A stretch of DNA of 7,898 nt from Nitrospinota bacterium. Lineage in GTDB: Bacteria; Nitrospinota_A; UBA7883; JADGGD01. The stretch spans positions 1 through 7,898 of the forward strand of contig JADGCD010000093.1 of the NCBI GenBank assembly GCA_015229165.1, given 5' to 3'. Numbering within the stretch: the stretch's first letter is position 1; every line of letters begins with the position of its first letter. A program made the position numbers and the translations under genes. The notes beneath the pieces were generated by a model. That model was not told the DNA's origin. It made no database searches and saw only the letters and a program-made list of their open reading frames with translations. This document shows positions 1 to 7,049 of the stretch, one piece after another.

Positions 1-490
1 TTCGGGTCCGCTCCTGCGCTTCGCGGCGGAACTGGTAGACCACCACCGCCACCGCCTGCGCAAGGTTGAGCGACGGATGGTCGGGAGAGACGTCGATGGT
101 GATGATGGCGTCGCAGACCCGGACCTGTTCGTTGGTCAGCCCCAGCTTCTCGGAGCCGAAGACCAACCCCACAAGCCCGTCGACGGCGGCGCCTTCGACC
201 GCCCCCTCCTCGGGGCGCAACACCCGCTTGCGCAGGCGCCGGGGACGACGGGTGACGGCGTAGGTGGCGGCGCAGCGGGCGACCCCTTCCTCCAGCGTCG
301 GGACGATGGTGGCCCGCTCGACGATCTCTTCGGCGCCGACCCCCATCTTGATCGCCTCCAGATGCCCCCGGGCGGTGGGATTGACCAGAATCAGGTCGGC
401 GAGCCCCATGTTCTTCATGAACCGGGCGACGGCGCCGATGTTTCCGGCGTGGCGGGTGTCGACGAGGATGACCGCAAGTTGGGGTGGCAC
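1..490 (-). CDS. trmJ: TrmJ-like tRNA (cytidine/uridine-2'-O-)-methyltransferase, 3' end outside window
   Basis: The first 163 residues are visible and the gene runs off the window edge. The protein is a SpoU/TrmH-class SPOUT methyltransferase, which transfers a methyl group from SAM to a ribose 2'-OH. TrmJ acts on position 32 of the tRNA anticodon loop. All three SpoU motifs are present: motif 1 HAGNIGAVAR (residues 14-23, with N17 and R23), motif 2 VFGSEKLGLTNE (110-121, with E114) and motif 3 PSLNLAQAV (139-147, with N142). The N-terminus lacks the substrate-binding domain of TrmH/RlmB and begins directly with the fold, and the text resembles E. coli TrmJ along its length. The GTG at 490 is the first possible start, because an in-frame TAA lies two codons upstream. 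The Shine-Dalgarno is poor. It lies 20 bases after the cyclase stop, so co-transcription is likely. The helical C-terminal extension expected of TrmJ would lie beyond the window. Confidence 0.88.
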   Translation of the reverse strand, partial: MPPQLAVILVDTRHAGNIGAVARFMKNMGLADLILVNPTARGHLEAIKMGVGAEEIVERATIVPTLEEGVARCAATYAVTRRPRRLRKRVLRPEEGAVEGAAVDGLVGLVFGSEKLGLTNEQVRVCDAIITIDVSPDHPSLNLAQAVAVVVYQFRREAQERTR

Positions 491-510
491 GGGTTAAGGT
501 CGCCCGCCCC

Positions 511-1968
511 TTACGGCTTTTTAAGGAAGGAGAAAACCTTGCGGACGATGGAGCTTTCGGTCTCGGCGCCGGTGGCGGGGCGGGTGGGGTCGATCACCTG
601 GAGCGAAAAGGGGCCAACCCGAAACTCGTCGCAATGGAGCAGTTCGGCCCGCTTGATCTTCTCCCCCCGGACGTAGGTGCCGTTGTTGCTCCCCAGGTCT
701 TCCACGATGGCGACCCCCTTCTCCACGTGAATCTGGGCGTGGCGCCGGGAGATCATGGGGGATTCGAGCCGGATGTCGCAGTCAATCTGCCGCCCGAGGA
801 CCAACGGCTCCCGGTCGATCGGGTAGGTGGCGGCGATCTCGTCGTTTTCCTTGAGGACAAGGGTCATCACCGAACCGGCGGCGAAGGCGACGGTCGGATC
901 TTCCTGCACGGGGAAATCGGTCTCCAGGGCGTGGGTGGCCGAGGAGAGGGTGAAGTATATCTTCACCCCGCCGATGGAGAACCGGTCGCCGTCATTCATC
1001 CGGGCTTTGGCGATCCGCTCGTCGTTTTTATAGGTGCCGACGTGGGACCCCATGTCTTCGATGTAGAACTCCCCCCCTTCCAGCGAGATGAGCGCGTGTT
1101 TGCGGGAGATGTACATCTCCGGAATCTGGATGTCGGCGGAGCTGGAGCGGCCAATGACGGCCGGACGCTCGGTCAGGTCGTAGTACTTGGGGGGGGCGCC
1201 GTCCCGAACGATTTTCAGCCGTCCCAGGGTCCGGGAGGCGCCGACGGCGAGGTCGACTCCTTTGGCCCCGTCGGGGATCGGCACGTCGCCGGTCACGGCC
1301 CCGTCGTTGTAGGGGACCGAGGGGTCGGGGGGGTGGTGCAGGAAGGCGTCGATCTCGTCGGGACTCCAGAGAACTTTGTAGACTTTCTGGGGTCCGATCT
1401 TTCCCTTGATCTCGGTCTGGCGGTTGAAAAAGATCGTGAACGAAGGGTCGTCCTGCACCTGCCGGTAGGTGTCGGCGGAGATCAGGATGTCCAGCGGCTT
1501 TCCCATGGCTTCGTACCGCTGGGCCACGTTGACGGTGTCGCCGTAGATGTCGTTCTTCTCGACGATGGTGGGGCCGGTGTTGAGACCGCACCGGACCAGC
1601 AGCTGGTAGGCGGAGTCCTGGTTGAAGACGGCCATCTTTTTTTCGATCTCGATGGCCGCCCTCAGGGCGTCGGCGGCTTCCTTGAAATAGGAGAGGGTTC
1701 CGTCTCCCATGGTCTTCACCAGCACTCCGGCGTTCATTTCGACGGCGGGACGGACGATTTCGTAGTGACGGGAGAGGAGGGAGTGCATGGCGATGTCGCC
1801 GATCTCTTCGGCCATCCGGGTGGAGCCGGTGAGATCGGTGAACATGACCGTCAGGTTCTTGGTGAATTTGCGCTTGATGAGCGACTCGAGCTGCTCCTTC
1901 TCGCGCAGGAGCGCGTCGAGGTCATGCTCGTCGGATGTGTTTCCGCCCGTCTCGTTCGTGTCGCTCAT
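511..1968 (-). CDS. Class III adenylate cyclase with two C-terminal FHA domains
   Basis: This 485-residue, probably cytosolic signalling enzyme makes cAMP from ATP. A short charged helix (16-36) precedes the cyclase domain (about 37-200). The domain keeps both metal-binding aspartates (D45 in FTDLTGST, D89 in KTMGDG), the purine-selecting K85 and D144, and transition-state residues N147 and R151 in DTVNVAQR, so it should be active and ATP-specific. Class III cyclases work as dimers. Two FHA domains, phosphothreonine-binding modules, follow at about 250-340 and 367-460. FHA2 has the full signature (LGR, SRRHAQ, GSNNGT). FHA1 has IGR and SRKHA but reads GSHVGT, so the usual Asn is Val310. I chose the ATG at 1968 because the longer frame, from 2082, begins upstream of the promoter at 2047-2075 and adds 38 residues of unlike composition. 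No Ser/Thr kinase is visible in the window to supply the ligand. Confidence 0.9.
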   Translation of the reverse strand: MSDTNETGGNTSDEHDLDALLREKEQLESLIKRKFTKNLTVMFTDLTGSTRMAEEIGDIAMHSLLSRHYEIVRPAVEMNAGVLVKTMGDGTLSYFKEAADALRAAIEIEKKMAVFNQDSAYQLLVRCGLNTGPTIVEKNDIYGDTVNVAQRYEAMGKPLDILISADTYRQVQDDPSFTIFFNRQTEIKGKIGPQKVYKVLWSPDEIDAFLHHPPDPSVPYNDGAVTGDVPIPDGAKGVDLAVGASRTLGRLKIVRDGAPPKYYDLTERPAVIGRSSSADIQIPEMYISRKHALISLEGGEFYIEDMGSHVGTYKNDERIAKARMNDGDRFSIGGVKIYFTLSSATHALETDFPVQEDPTVAFAAGSVMTLVLKENDEIAATYPIDREPLVLGRQIDCDIRLESPMISRRHAQIHVEKGVAIVEDLGSNNGTYVRGEKIKRAELLHCDEFRVGPFSLQVIDPTRPATGAETESSIVRKVFSFLKKP

Positions 1969-1987
1969 CGGCTTGCCTGCATTCCCC

Positions 1988-2016
1988 CCCGTCGGCGCGC
2001 GCCGTTCGCGGACGGG
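1988..2016 (-). repeat. Inverted repeat in the cyclase 5' leader
   Basis: The arms CCCGTC (1988-1993) and GACGGG (2011-2016) are perfect 6-base complements. Between them lies the 12-base palindrome CGGCGCGCGCCG (1993-2004). Both lie in the predicted leader of the cyclase mRNA, ending about 19 bases before the ATG. They could form competing RNA structures. In DNA this GC-rich such a dyad may also arise by chance, so function is not claimed. Confidence 0.3.
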
Positions 2017-2046
2017 ATGACCATTCCCCTTTCGAATAACCCCCTT

Positions 2047-2075
2047 ACTATACAAACTCGCCGCCCCCCCGGCAA
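2047..2075 (-). promoter_or_regulatory. Sigma-70 promoter for the adenylate cyclase gene
   Basis: Read on the minus strand, the -35 is TTGCCG (2070-2075), followed by a 17-base spacer and a -10 TATAGT (2047-2052). This gives 4/6 and 5/6 matches with ideal spacing, in one of the few AT-containing patches of the window. Transcription should start near 2040, giving a leader of about 72 bases before the ATG at 1968. The element excludes the upstream ATG at 2082 as the start and separates the cyclase-trmJ unit from the TPR gene. Confidence 0.7.
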
Positions 2076-2108
2076 GCCGCAAGCCGGGACGGCCCCTGGC
2101 GCGGGGCG

Positions 2109-2828
2109 TCAGACGCCTTTATCGACCGGTTTCTTGGCCGCCGTCGGGTCGGGGGGGATGCCGCAGCAGATTCCGTCCTTCTGGCCGGGGGAGTTCTCCA
2201 GCGCCAGCCCCAGCATCAGGTTAGCGCTGCGCATGTCTCCCAACGCCTCGTAGGCGTTCTGCAGCTCCAGATAGGCGTAGTAATGCTCCGGATGGGCGGT
2301 GATGACTTTGGTCAGGATCGCCACCGCCCGCTTGTTGTCCCCGGCCCGGCGGGCGAAGGCGCCGGCCAGAAACTGGGCGGCCACGTCGTCCGGATGGGCG
2401 GCGTGGAACCGGTCGGCCAACGCCCCTCCTTTCGCGTCGAGCCCGGCCTGAAAGTAGACCGCTGCGAGGATACGGTCCCGGCTCTCGTTGTCGGGGCGGT
2501 CGGCCAGTTTCCGGTCGAGCAGGGCGACAAAGGGCGCCTCCCCCATCTCGGCCAGCAGGGCGGCCATCCGCTGGGCGAAGAAGGGGTCGTGGGGGTTGAC
2601 GTACTGGAGACGCAGGAAGGTGGTCATGGCCTTCTCCCGCTCCCCGGCGGCCGCCTCCCGTATCCCCTGCAGGCGGAGCCGCTCCAGCTCCTTGAGCTGC
2701 TCCCCCCGGGTCGTCTCGGTCAGCCCGGGGGGCGGGCCGTGCGGTTGCGCCGGGGGGAGGAGAACGCTCAGGGCGCCCAGCAGGGCGCCGACGGCGACGA
2801 TAACCAGCCCCAGGACAATGCCCTTCAC
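2109..2828 (-). CDS. Membrane-anchored TPR-repeat protein
   Basis: This 239-residue protein has an N-terminal hydrophobic segment (about 4-24) with one preceding lysine. It looks like an uncleaved signal anchor placing the rest in the periplasm. A Pro-rich linker (25-35) leads to helical tetratricopeptide-like repeats over about 48-215; the clearest units are around 50-80, 114-147, 147-181 and 182-214, with typical Ala, Gly, Tyr and Pro positions. TPR arrays bind other proteins, so a scaffold or assembly role is likely, but I do not recognise a named family. The C-terminal tail holds vicinal cysteines (C221-C222, GICCG) and then a Pro/Lys-rich end. The start is a GTG one base after the TGA of the sco gene (TGA-C-GTG), with GGGAAG just upstream inside sco, so the two are almost certainly translationally coupled. 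That pairing suggests a role near Sco, such as cytochrome oxidase or copper-site assembly; this is inference. Confidence 0.8.
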   Translation of the reverse strand: MKGIVLGLVIVAVGALLGALSVLLPPAQPHGPPPGLTETTRGEQLKELERLRLQGIREAAAGEREKAMTTFLRLQYVNPHDPFFAQRMAALLAEMGEAPFVALLDRKLADRPDNESRDRILAAVYFQAGLDAKGGALADRFHAAHPDDVAAQFLAGAFARRAGDNKRAVAILTKVITAHPEHYYAYLELQNAYEALGDMRSANLMLGLALENSPGQKDGICCGIPPDPTAAKKPVDKGV

Positions 2829-2829
2829 G

Positions 2830-3534
2830 TCACTTCCCGCCGGGGGTCAGAAGTCCGTCCACCGTCTCGGCGAACTCGTCGGAGGGAACTTTCGTCCCGA
2901 AGATCTGGCGAACCACCACCCCGCCGGTGTCGACGGCGGTGATCATGGTGATATGGGCCCAGACCTCCGTCGGGTGGGGCATGTAGGAGAAACCGAAGGC
3001 TTCCGTCAGCGCCCCCACCGACGAGGCTTCGGCCACGCCGCCGATGAAGTCGGGGTTGTCGCGGAATCCGGCGGCGTATCCTTTCATCCCGGCGGCGGAG
3101 TCGGTGGCGGTGTCGAAGCTGATGACCAGGGTTCGGAAGCCCCCCTTCCCCTCTTTGCCCGCTTTCTCGACCCGGGCGGCCAGGTTGGCGGCGATGGTGG
3201 GGCAGATATGGGGGCAGGTGGCGAAGACGAAGGTGACGAAGAGGGGCTTGTCGAAGAACTCCCCCAGCGTCCGCTTCTTTCCGGCGCCGTCGATGAAAGA
3301 GAGTTTCGGGTCGAGCCGGGCGCCGACTTTCGATTCGGCCTTGGGCATCCACCGAAGCATCCGCTTCTGCATCTCTTCGGGGCTTGCCATCTGGTGGGCG
3401 CCGTGTCCTTCGTGACCGGTCGGGGCGGTCGCCGCCGGGGCATGGTCGCCGTGGTGGTGTTCGTCGGCGGCCCATGCGGCAGGCGTCGCCGCAAGGGTCA
3501 GGGAGAGGGCGATAAGGGTGATGATACGGGTCAT
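2830..3534 (-). CDS. Sco1/SenC family copper-binding thioredoxin-fold protein
   Basis: This 234-residue periplasmic protein starts with a Sec signal peptide (residues 1-22, hydrophobic core then AWA before ADE) that looks cleavable, unlike many Sco proteins that stay anchored. The mature N-terminus is rich in histidine, seven between residues 26 and 47, and could bind copper. The thioredoxin-like domain carries the Sco signature CPHICP, with C107 and C111 forming the CxxxC pair, and H194 as the likely third ligand in VWAHITM. The Asp usually before this His is Ala here. Sco proteins deliver copper to, or reduce, the CuA site of cytochrome c oxidase, or act as thiol-disulfide reductases. No oxidase gene is in view. 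The ATG at 3534 has a clear AAGGAG 10 bases upstream and begins the signal peptide. The gene lies 41 bases after merR and one base before the TPR gene. Confidence 0.9.
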   Translation of the reverse strand: MTRIITLIALSLTLAATPAAWAADEHHHGDHAPAATAPTGHEGHGAHQMASPEEMQKRMLRWMPKAESKVGARLDPKLSFIDGAGKKRTLGEFFDKPLFVTFVFATCPHICPTIAANLAARVEKAGKEGKGGFRTLVISFDTATDSAAGMKGYAAGFRDNPDFIGGVAEASSVGALTEAFGFSYMPHPTEVWAHITMITAVDTGGVVVRQIFGTKVPSDEFAETVDGLLTPGGK

Positions 3535-3575
3535 GAAAGTACGGCTCCTTGGTTGGTCATGGGGGTCCGGACGGG

Positions 3576-3992
3576 TCACCGGTTGTCGTCGAGGGTGTCG
3601 AGGAGATCGGCCAGCCCCCGCCGGACCTCCCGCAGCGGCGCCAGCGACCCGTCCCGTTCGTCGCCGCTCCCCATCGGCGTCTCCTCCCGGGGCGTCGGTT
3701 CGGCGCTCCCCCGGCGTCGTTTCAGGAACTGGCGGGCGCCGGCGATGGAGTATTTCTCGATGTGGAGAAGCTGCTTGATCTCCAGCGCCACATCGATGTC
3801 TTTGCGGGTGTAGATCCGCTGGCCGTTGCGGTTCTTCTGCGGTTTGAGCGACGGGAACTCCGACTCCCAGTAGCGGAGGACGTGGGGTTTGACATCGACG
3901 ATGCGCGCCACGTCCCGGATTTTGTAGAACATCTTCTCCGGGACGTCGGGGAACAGGGGCTGTCCGGTCGTTTCGTCGCGCATCGGGTTCAT
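3576..3992 (-). CDS. MerR-family transcriptional regulator
   Basis: This 138-residue cytosolic DNA-binding protein has the MerR winged helix-turn-helix at about 22-42 (YKIRDVARIVDVKP then HVLRYWESEF), a wing with NRNGQRIY (54-61), and the following helices through residue 92. A charged, low-complexity linker (93-113) and a short C-terminal helix (114-134) follow. There is no cysteine anywhere, so it lacks the metal-binding site of CueR, MerR or ZntR. The text matches the short MerR proteins that follow ihfA in many proteobacteria, whose effector is unknown to me; here no ihfA is next to it. The start at 3992 is chosen over 3983 and over a longer frame to 4115 because the longer region is Cys/Arg-rich and unlike the family. 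No strong Shine-Dalgarno is present. It lies 41 bases before sco and is probably co-transcribed with it. Confidence 0.88.
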   Translation of the reverse strand: MNPMRDETTGQPLFPDVPEKMFYKIRDVARIVDVKPHVLRYWESEFPSLKPQKNRNGQRIYTRKDIDVALEIKQLLHIEKYSIAGARQFLKRRRGSAEPTPREETPMGSGDERDGSLAPLREVRRGLADLLDTLDDNR

Positions 3993-4127
3993 CGCTGGCA
4001 GGCCACAAACATCATGCGCGGGGCGGGCGACGCAGGGAAAGGACAGGCGGGATAGCGGAGCGCATAGGGCGATACGTCTGCATTGCGAACCTGTCCATGA
4101 CGCCGCAACGGCCACGCCGACGGTTTC

Positions 4128-4937
4128 TCACCGGCTGCCGAGAGGCCGTTCTTCCACCACACAATCGACCCCCATCCCTTTTCGCTTGGCGCAGACCTCT
4201 TCGGCCTGCGCCCGGCCGGGATAACGGGTCGCCTCATAGACTTTATACACTGTTTCCCCGGACGGCGCCTCTTCGATCCGGGAGGTGACCCCCTGTTTTC
4301 CCATCCGTTCCGCCAAATCCCGGGCCGCTGCGACCTGGCGGAAGGGGGAGGAGCGCAACCACGCCTGTCCGGCGGAGCGGGTCAGCGTCGTTTCGACCCT
4401 TTCGCCCGCCAGCCGGGCCATGGCCTCTTCGGCCTGGGTCGGGGTGGGCCACGGCCCCATGACCACCTGCCACGTCGGATGGGGAGAGCTCCCTCGCACC
4501 AGTTCGGCTCCGATCCCCTTCGGCTTCAGTTGGGCCACCAGCTTGGCGCAACTGTCTTCCCGATTGCACAGCCCGTAGCGGATGCGCCAGTCGGTGGAGC
4601 CCCCTGCGGGAGGTGCGACTTCGGCCGCCGGTTCGATGGCGGTCCCTTCCGACGGCGCTTCCGGCGACGCGACCGGCGCCATTAGGTCGGCCACCCCCTT
4701 GGGGATGGGGGTCGGCTGGAGGTTCACCCCCCGCTCCTCGGCCATTTTCCGCAGCATCTCCTCGGGCCGCTCCCGCCAGCCGGGGCCTTCGTACACGAAC
4801 CAGGCCAGCCCGCCGAGCATCGCCAGCGCCCCCAGTATCTGGCGTCGCCGGTCGCGGCGCCGTTCGAGCCTCTTTCCGTCGGGGCGGAGCCGGTTGCGCA
4901 CGTTGTCGATCTCCCGGATCAGGTTGACCCTTCTCAT
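4128..4937 (-). CDS. Single-span periplasmic protein with two SPOR-like domains
   Basis: This 269-residue protein has a very basic cytoplasmic head (1-32, many Arg), one transmembrane helix (about 33-49), a linker with Pro/Ala/Glu-rich sequence (70-113), then two related modules at about 116-178 and 190-265. Each reads like a SPOR fold: a beta strand, a helix with A-x-x-L spacing, and a second strand ending in a helix rich in Ala/Glu (for example WQVVMGPWPTPTQAEEA, 156-172). SPOR domains bind denuded glycan strands of peptidoglycan, often at the division septum, so an envelope role is likely. Cysteine pairs C124/C130 and C249/C259 sit in the periplasmic part and could form disulfides. The ATG at 4937 lies 22 bases after the EF-G-like stop with only a poor Shine-Dalgarno, suggesting coupled expression. 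The SPOR call rests on pattern, and the second module is more divergent. Confidence 0.68.
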   Translation of the reverse strand: MRRVNLIREIDNVRNRLRPDGKRLERRRDRRRQILGALAMLGGLAWFVYEGPGWRERPEEMLRKMAEERGVNLQPTPIPKGVADLMAPVASPEAPSEGTAIEPAAEVAPPAGGSTDWRIRYGLCNREDSCAKLVAQLKPKGIGAELVRGSSPHPTWQVVMGPWPTPTQAEEAMARLAGERVETTLTRSAGQAWLRSSPFRQVAAARDLAERMGKQGVTSRIEEAPSGETVYKVYEATRYPGRAQAEEVCAKRKGMGVDCVVEERPLGSR

Positions 4938-4959
4938 CCCTGTACGACAGCGGTCGGCG

Positions 4960-7041
4960 TCATTTCGCCCGCGCCGTGGCGGCGGCGATCACCTTCTGCG
5001 CCACCGGCGGGGGGGCCTCTTCGTATCCGGCGGCGCTCAGGGTGAACTCCCCCCGTCCGCCGGTGATCTGGCGCAGGTCCATGTCGTAGAGGAGAACCTC
5101 CGCCAGCGGGGCCAACGCCTTGACCACCTCGTGCCCCCCCATGATCCCCAGCGAGAGGACCCGCCCCCGCTTCTGCGCCAGGTCGGACATCACATCCCCC
5201 ACGAACTCTTCGGGGACGCTGATCTCCATCTCCACCATCGGCTCCAGCAACACCGGGCGGGCGTTTTCAAACGCCTCCCGGAACGCTTGCCCGGCGGCGG
5301 CCTTGAACGCCATCTCGGAGCTGTCGACGTCGTGGAACTTCCCGTCGAAGAGGGTCGCCTTCACCCCGGTCACCGGGAAACCGGCCAGCCCCCCTTTTGC
5401 CATCGCTTCGCGGATTCCCTTCTCCACGCCGGGGATGTATTGCTTCGGGATGACGCCGCCGACGATGGCGTTGACGAATTCAAGCACGGCCCCGTCCGGC
5501 GCGGGGGAAAGCTCGATCTGGCAATCGGCGAACTGGCCGTGGCCGCCGCTCTGTTTCTTCAACCGGCCATGCCCTTTGGCGCTCCCCCGGATCGTCTCCC
5601 GGTAGGCGACGGTGGGGGGATGCAGCGCCACCGTCAGGCCGAACTTCTCCTTGAGCTTGTTGACCGTCACTTCGATGTGGACCTGCCCCATGCCGGAGAG
5701 GAGCATCTCGTGGGTCTCGGGGTTGGTTTCGAGGCGAAGGGTCGGGTCTTCCTCCATCAGCCGGGCCAGCGCCGTGGAGAGTTTGTCCTCGTCCCCCCGG
5801 CTGGCGGCCTCCACCGCCATCGAGAGGACGGGGGAGGGCGGGGTCTCCCCCGGCAGGACGATGGGCCGCTTCGGATCGCACAGCGTGTCGCCGGTGACGG
5901 CGCTCTTCAGTTTGGCCACGGCCCCGATGTCGCCGGTGACCAGCGTCCTGACCGTCTCGGTCTTCTTCCCCTGCACGGCCAGAAGCGTTCCCAAGTGCTC
6001 CTTGGCGCCGTTCCTGCCCGCGTTTACCAGGTTGGTGTCGCCGCCGACGCTCCCCGACCAGACCCGGAAATACGACAGCTTCCCGGCGTAGGGGTCGGCC
6101 TCGGTCCGGAAGATCTGGACGACCGTGGGGCCGTGGGGATCGTGGGGGAGGAGGATTTCGTTCCCGTCGGCGTCAACGCCGGTCCGGTCGGGGCGGTCCA
6201 GCGGCGAGGGGAAAAATTGGACAATGGCGTTGAGGGTCTTCCGGACCACGATGTTCTGGGTGGCCGACCCGCACAGCACCGGCACGATCTCCCCGGCCAT
6301 GACGGCGCGCCGCAACGCCGGCAGCAGCAGCTCGTCGGGGAGGGTGTCCGTTTCGAGGTAGCGGCTGAGCAGCCCCTCGTCGGTCTCGGCCACCGCCTCC
6401 ACGATCTCGCGCCGTTCTTTCTCCGCCCAGCGCAGGAGGTTGTCGGGGATGTCGGTCTCCCTAAAGCTCCCCTCCCCGTCCCGGTCGTAGAGGTAGGCCT
6501 TCATGGTCAGAAGGTCGACCACCCCTTTGAACCCCGGCCCGGCGCCGATGGGTATGGTCAGTTTCACCGTCCGATGGTGGAAGACGCCGTCAATCTGGCC
6601 GAAGGCGGTCTCGAAGGAGGCTTTCTCGGAATCCATCTTGTTGACGAAGATCATCCGGGGGAGGTTGTGCGCCGTGGCCCATTCCCAGACCTTCTCGCAC
6701 TGGGCCTTGATCCCCGACACCGCCGAAACCAGCACCACCACTCCATCCATGACGTTCATCGACATCAGGGCGTCGGCCACGAAGTTGGCGTCGCCGGGGG
6801 TGTCGATGATGTTGACCGAGCAGCCGTTCCACGGGGCGGTGGCCACCGAGGTGGAGAGGGAAATCTGGCGGCGGATCTCCTCGGGGGCGTAGTCCATGAC
6901 GGTGTTCCCGTCAGCGGTCCTGCCGAGCCGCTTGACCGCGCCGGAGACATAGAGCATCGCCTCGGCCAGGCTGGTTTTTCCGGCGCCGCTGTGGGCGATG
7001 AGGCCGACGTTGCGAATGGAGGCGGGGTCGGTGGCGCTCAT
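4960..7041 (-). CDS. fusA2: EF-G-like translational GTPase (non-canonical EF-G paralogue)
   Basis: This 693-residue protein is close to full EF-G length (about 700) and collinear with domains I-V. GTPase motifs are: P-loop AHSGAGKTS (16-24), switch I RQISLS (58-63), DTPGD (80-84), NKMD (134-137) and a G5 GSAT. Two key positions differ from true EF-G: the switch I Thr is Ser61, and the catalytic His of DTPGH is Asp84. With AHSGAGKT in place of AHIDAGKT, these are traits of the EF-G-like group often named fusA2. Domain IV is intact, with QSGGHGQFAD and the tip loop FHDVDSSE that enters the decoding centre in EF-G. It may act on the ribosome in translocation or a stress role, but some family members lack ribosome-stimulated GTPase activity. 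The ATG at 7041 is preceded by GGAG with 6-base spacing. The symbol is tentative. No rpsL, rpsG or tuf genes adjoin it, so it is not the str-operon fusA. Confidence 0.9.
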   Translation of the reverse strand: MSATDPASIRNVGLIAHSGAGKTSLAEAMLYVSGAVKRLGRTADGNTVMDYAPEEIRRQISLSTSVATAPWNGCSVNIIDTPGDANFVADALMSMNVMDGVVVLVSAVSGIKAQCEKVWEWATAHNLPRMIFVNKMDSEKASFETAFGQIDGVFHHRTVKLTIPIGAGPGFKGVVDLLTMKAYLYDRDGEGSFRETDIPDNLLRWAEKERREIVEAVAETDEGLLSRYLETDTLPDELLLPALRRAVMAGEIVPVLCGSATQNIVVRKTLNAIVQFFPSPLDRPDRTGVDADGNEILLPHDPHGPTVVQIFRTEADPYAGKLSYFRVWSGSVGGDTNLVNAGRNGAKEHLGTLLAVQGKKTETVRTLVTGDIGAVAKLKSAVTGDTLCDPKRPIVLPGETPPSPVLSMAVEAASRGDEDKLSTALARLMEEDPTLRLETNPETHEMLLSGMGQVHIEVTVNKLKEKFGLTVALHPPTVAYRETIRGSAKGHGRLKKQSGGHGQFADCQIELSPAPDGAVLEFVNAIVGGVIPKQYIPGVEKGIREAMAKGGLAGFPVTGVKATLFDGKFHDVDSSEMAFKAAAGQAFREAFENARPVLLEPMVEMEISVPEEFVGDVMSDLAQKRGRVLSLGIMGGHEVVKALAPLAEVLLYDMDLRQITGGRGEFTLSAAGYEEAPPPVAQKVIAAATARAK

Positions 7042-7049
7042 GGCTGGCT

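Noticed and set aside
485..499. TGGCACG resembling a sigma-54 -24 element on the plus strand
   Set aside because: The GC required 10 bases after the GG is absent (GG instead), and it would drive antisense transcription into the cyclase gene.
1969..2082. A 38-residue N-terminal extension of the cyclase, starting at 2082
   Set aside because: It begins upstream of the promoter at 2047-2075 and is not cyclase-like.
2083..2115. A possible terminator after the TPR gene (GGCG..CGCC around the stop)
   Set aside because: The stem is only about four bases and no T-tract follows on the minus strand.
484..2253. A 589-codon open frame on the plus strand, antisense to the cyclase
   Set aside because: It covers a clearly functional minus-strand cyclase with all motifs intact, and the antisense product has no family resemblance.
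3532..3561. A nine-codon frame before sco, ending in an ATGA overlap with the sco start
   Set aside because: It is too short to distinguish from chance and has no ribosome binding site of its own; the AAGGAG inside it serves sco.
2488..3813. A 441-codon plus-strand open frame across the TPR and sco genes
   Set aside because: It is a composition-driven shadow; the opposite strand has a signal peptide, CxxxC motif and Shine-Dalgarno sites.
3989..4237. An 82-codon minus-strand frame whose stop overlaps the merR start as ATGA
   Set aside because: Most of it overlaps the SPOR gene in another frame and the product has no protein-like features; an ATGA overlap with a chance frame is expected often.
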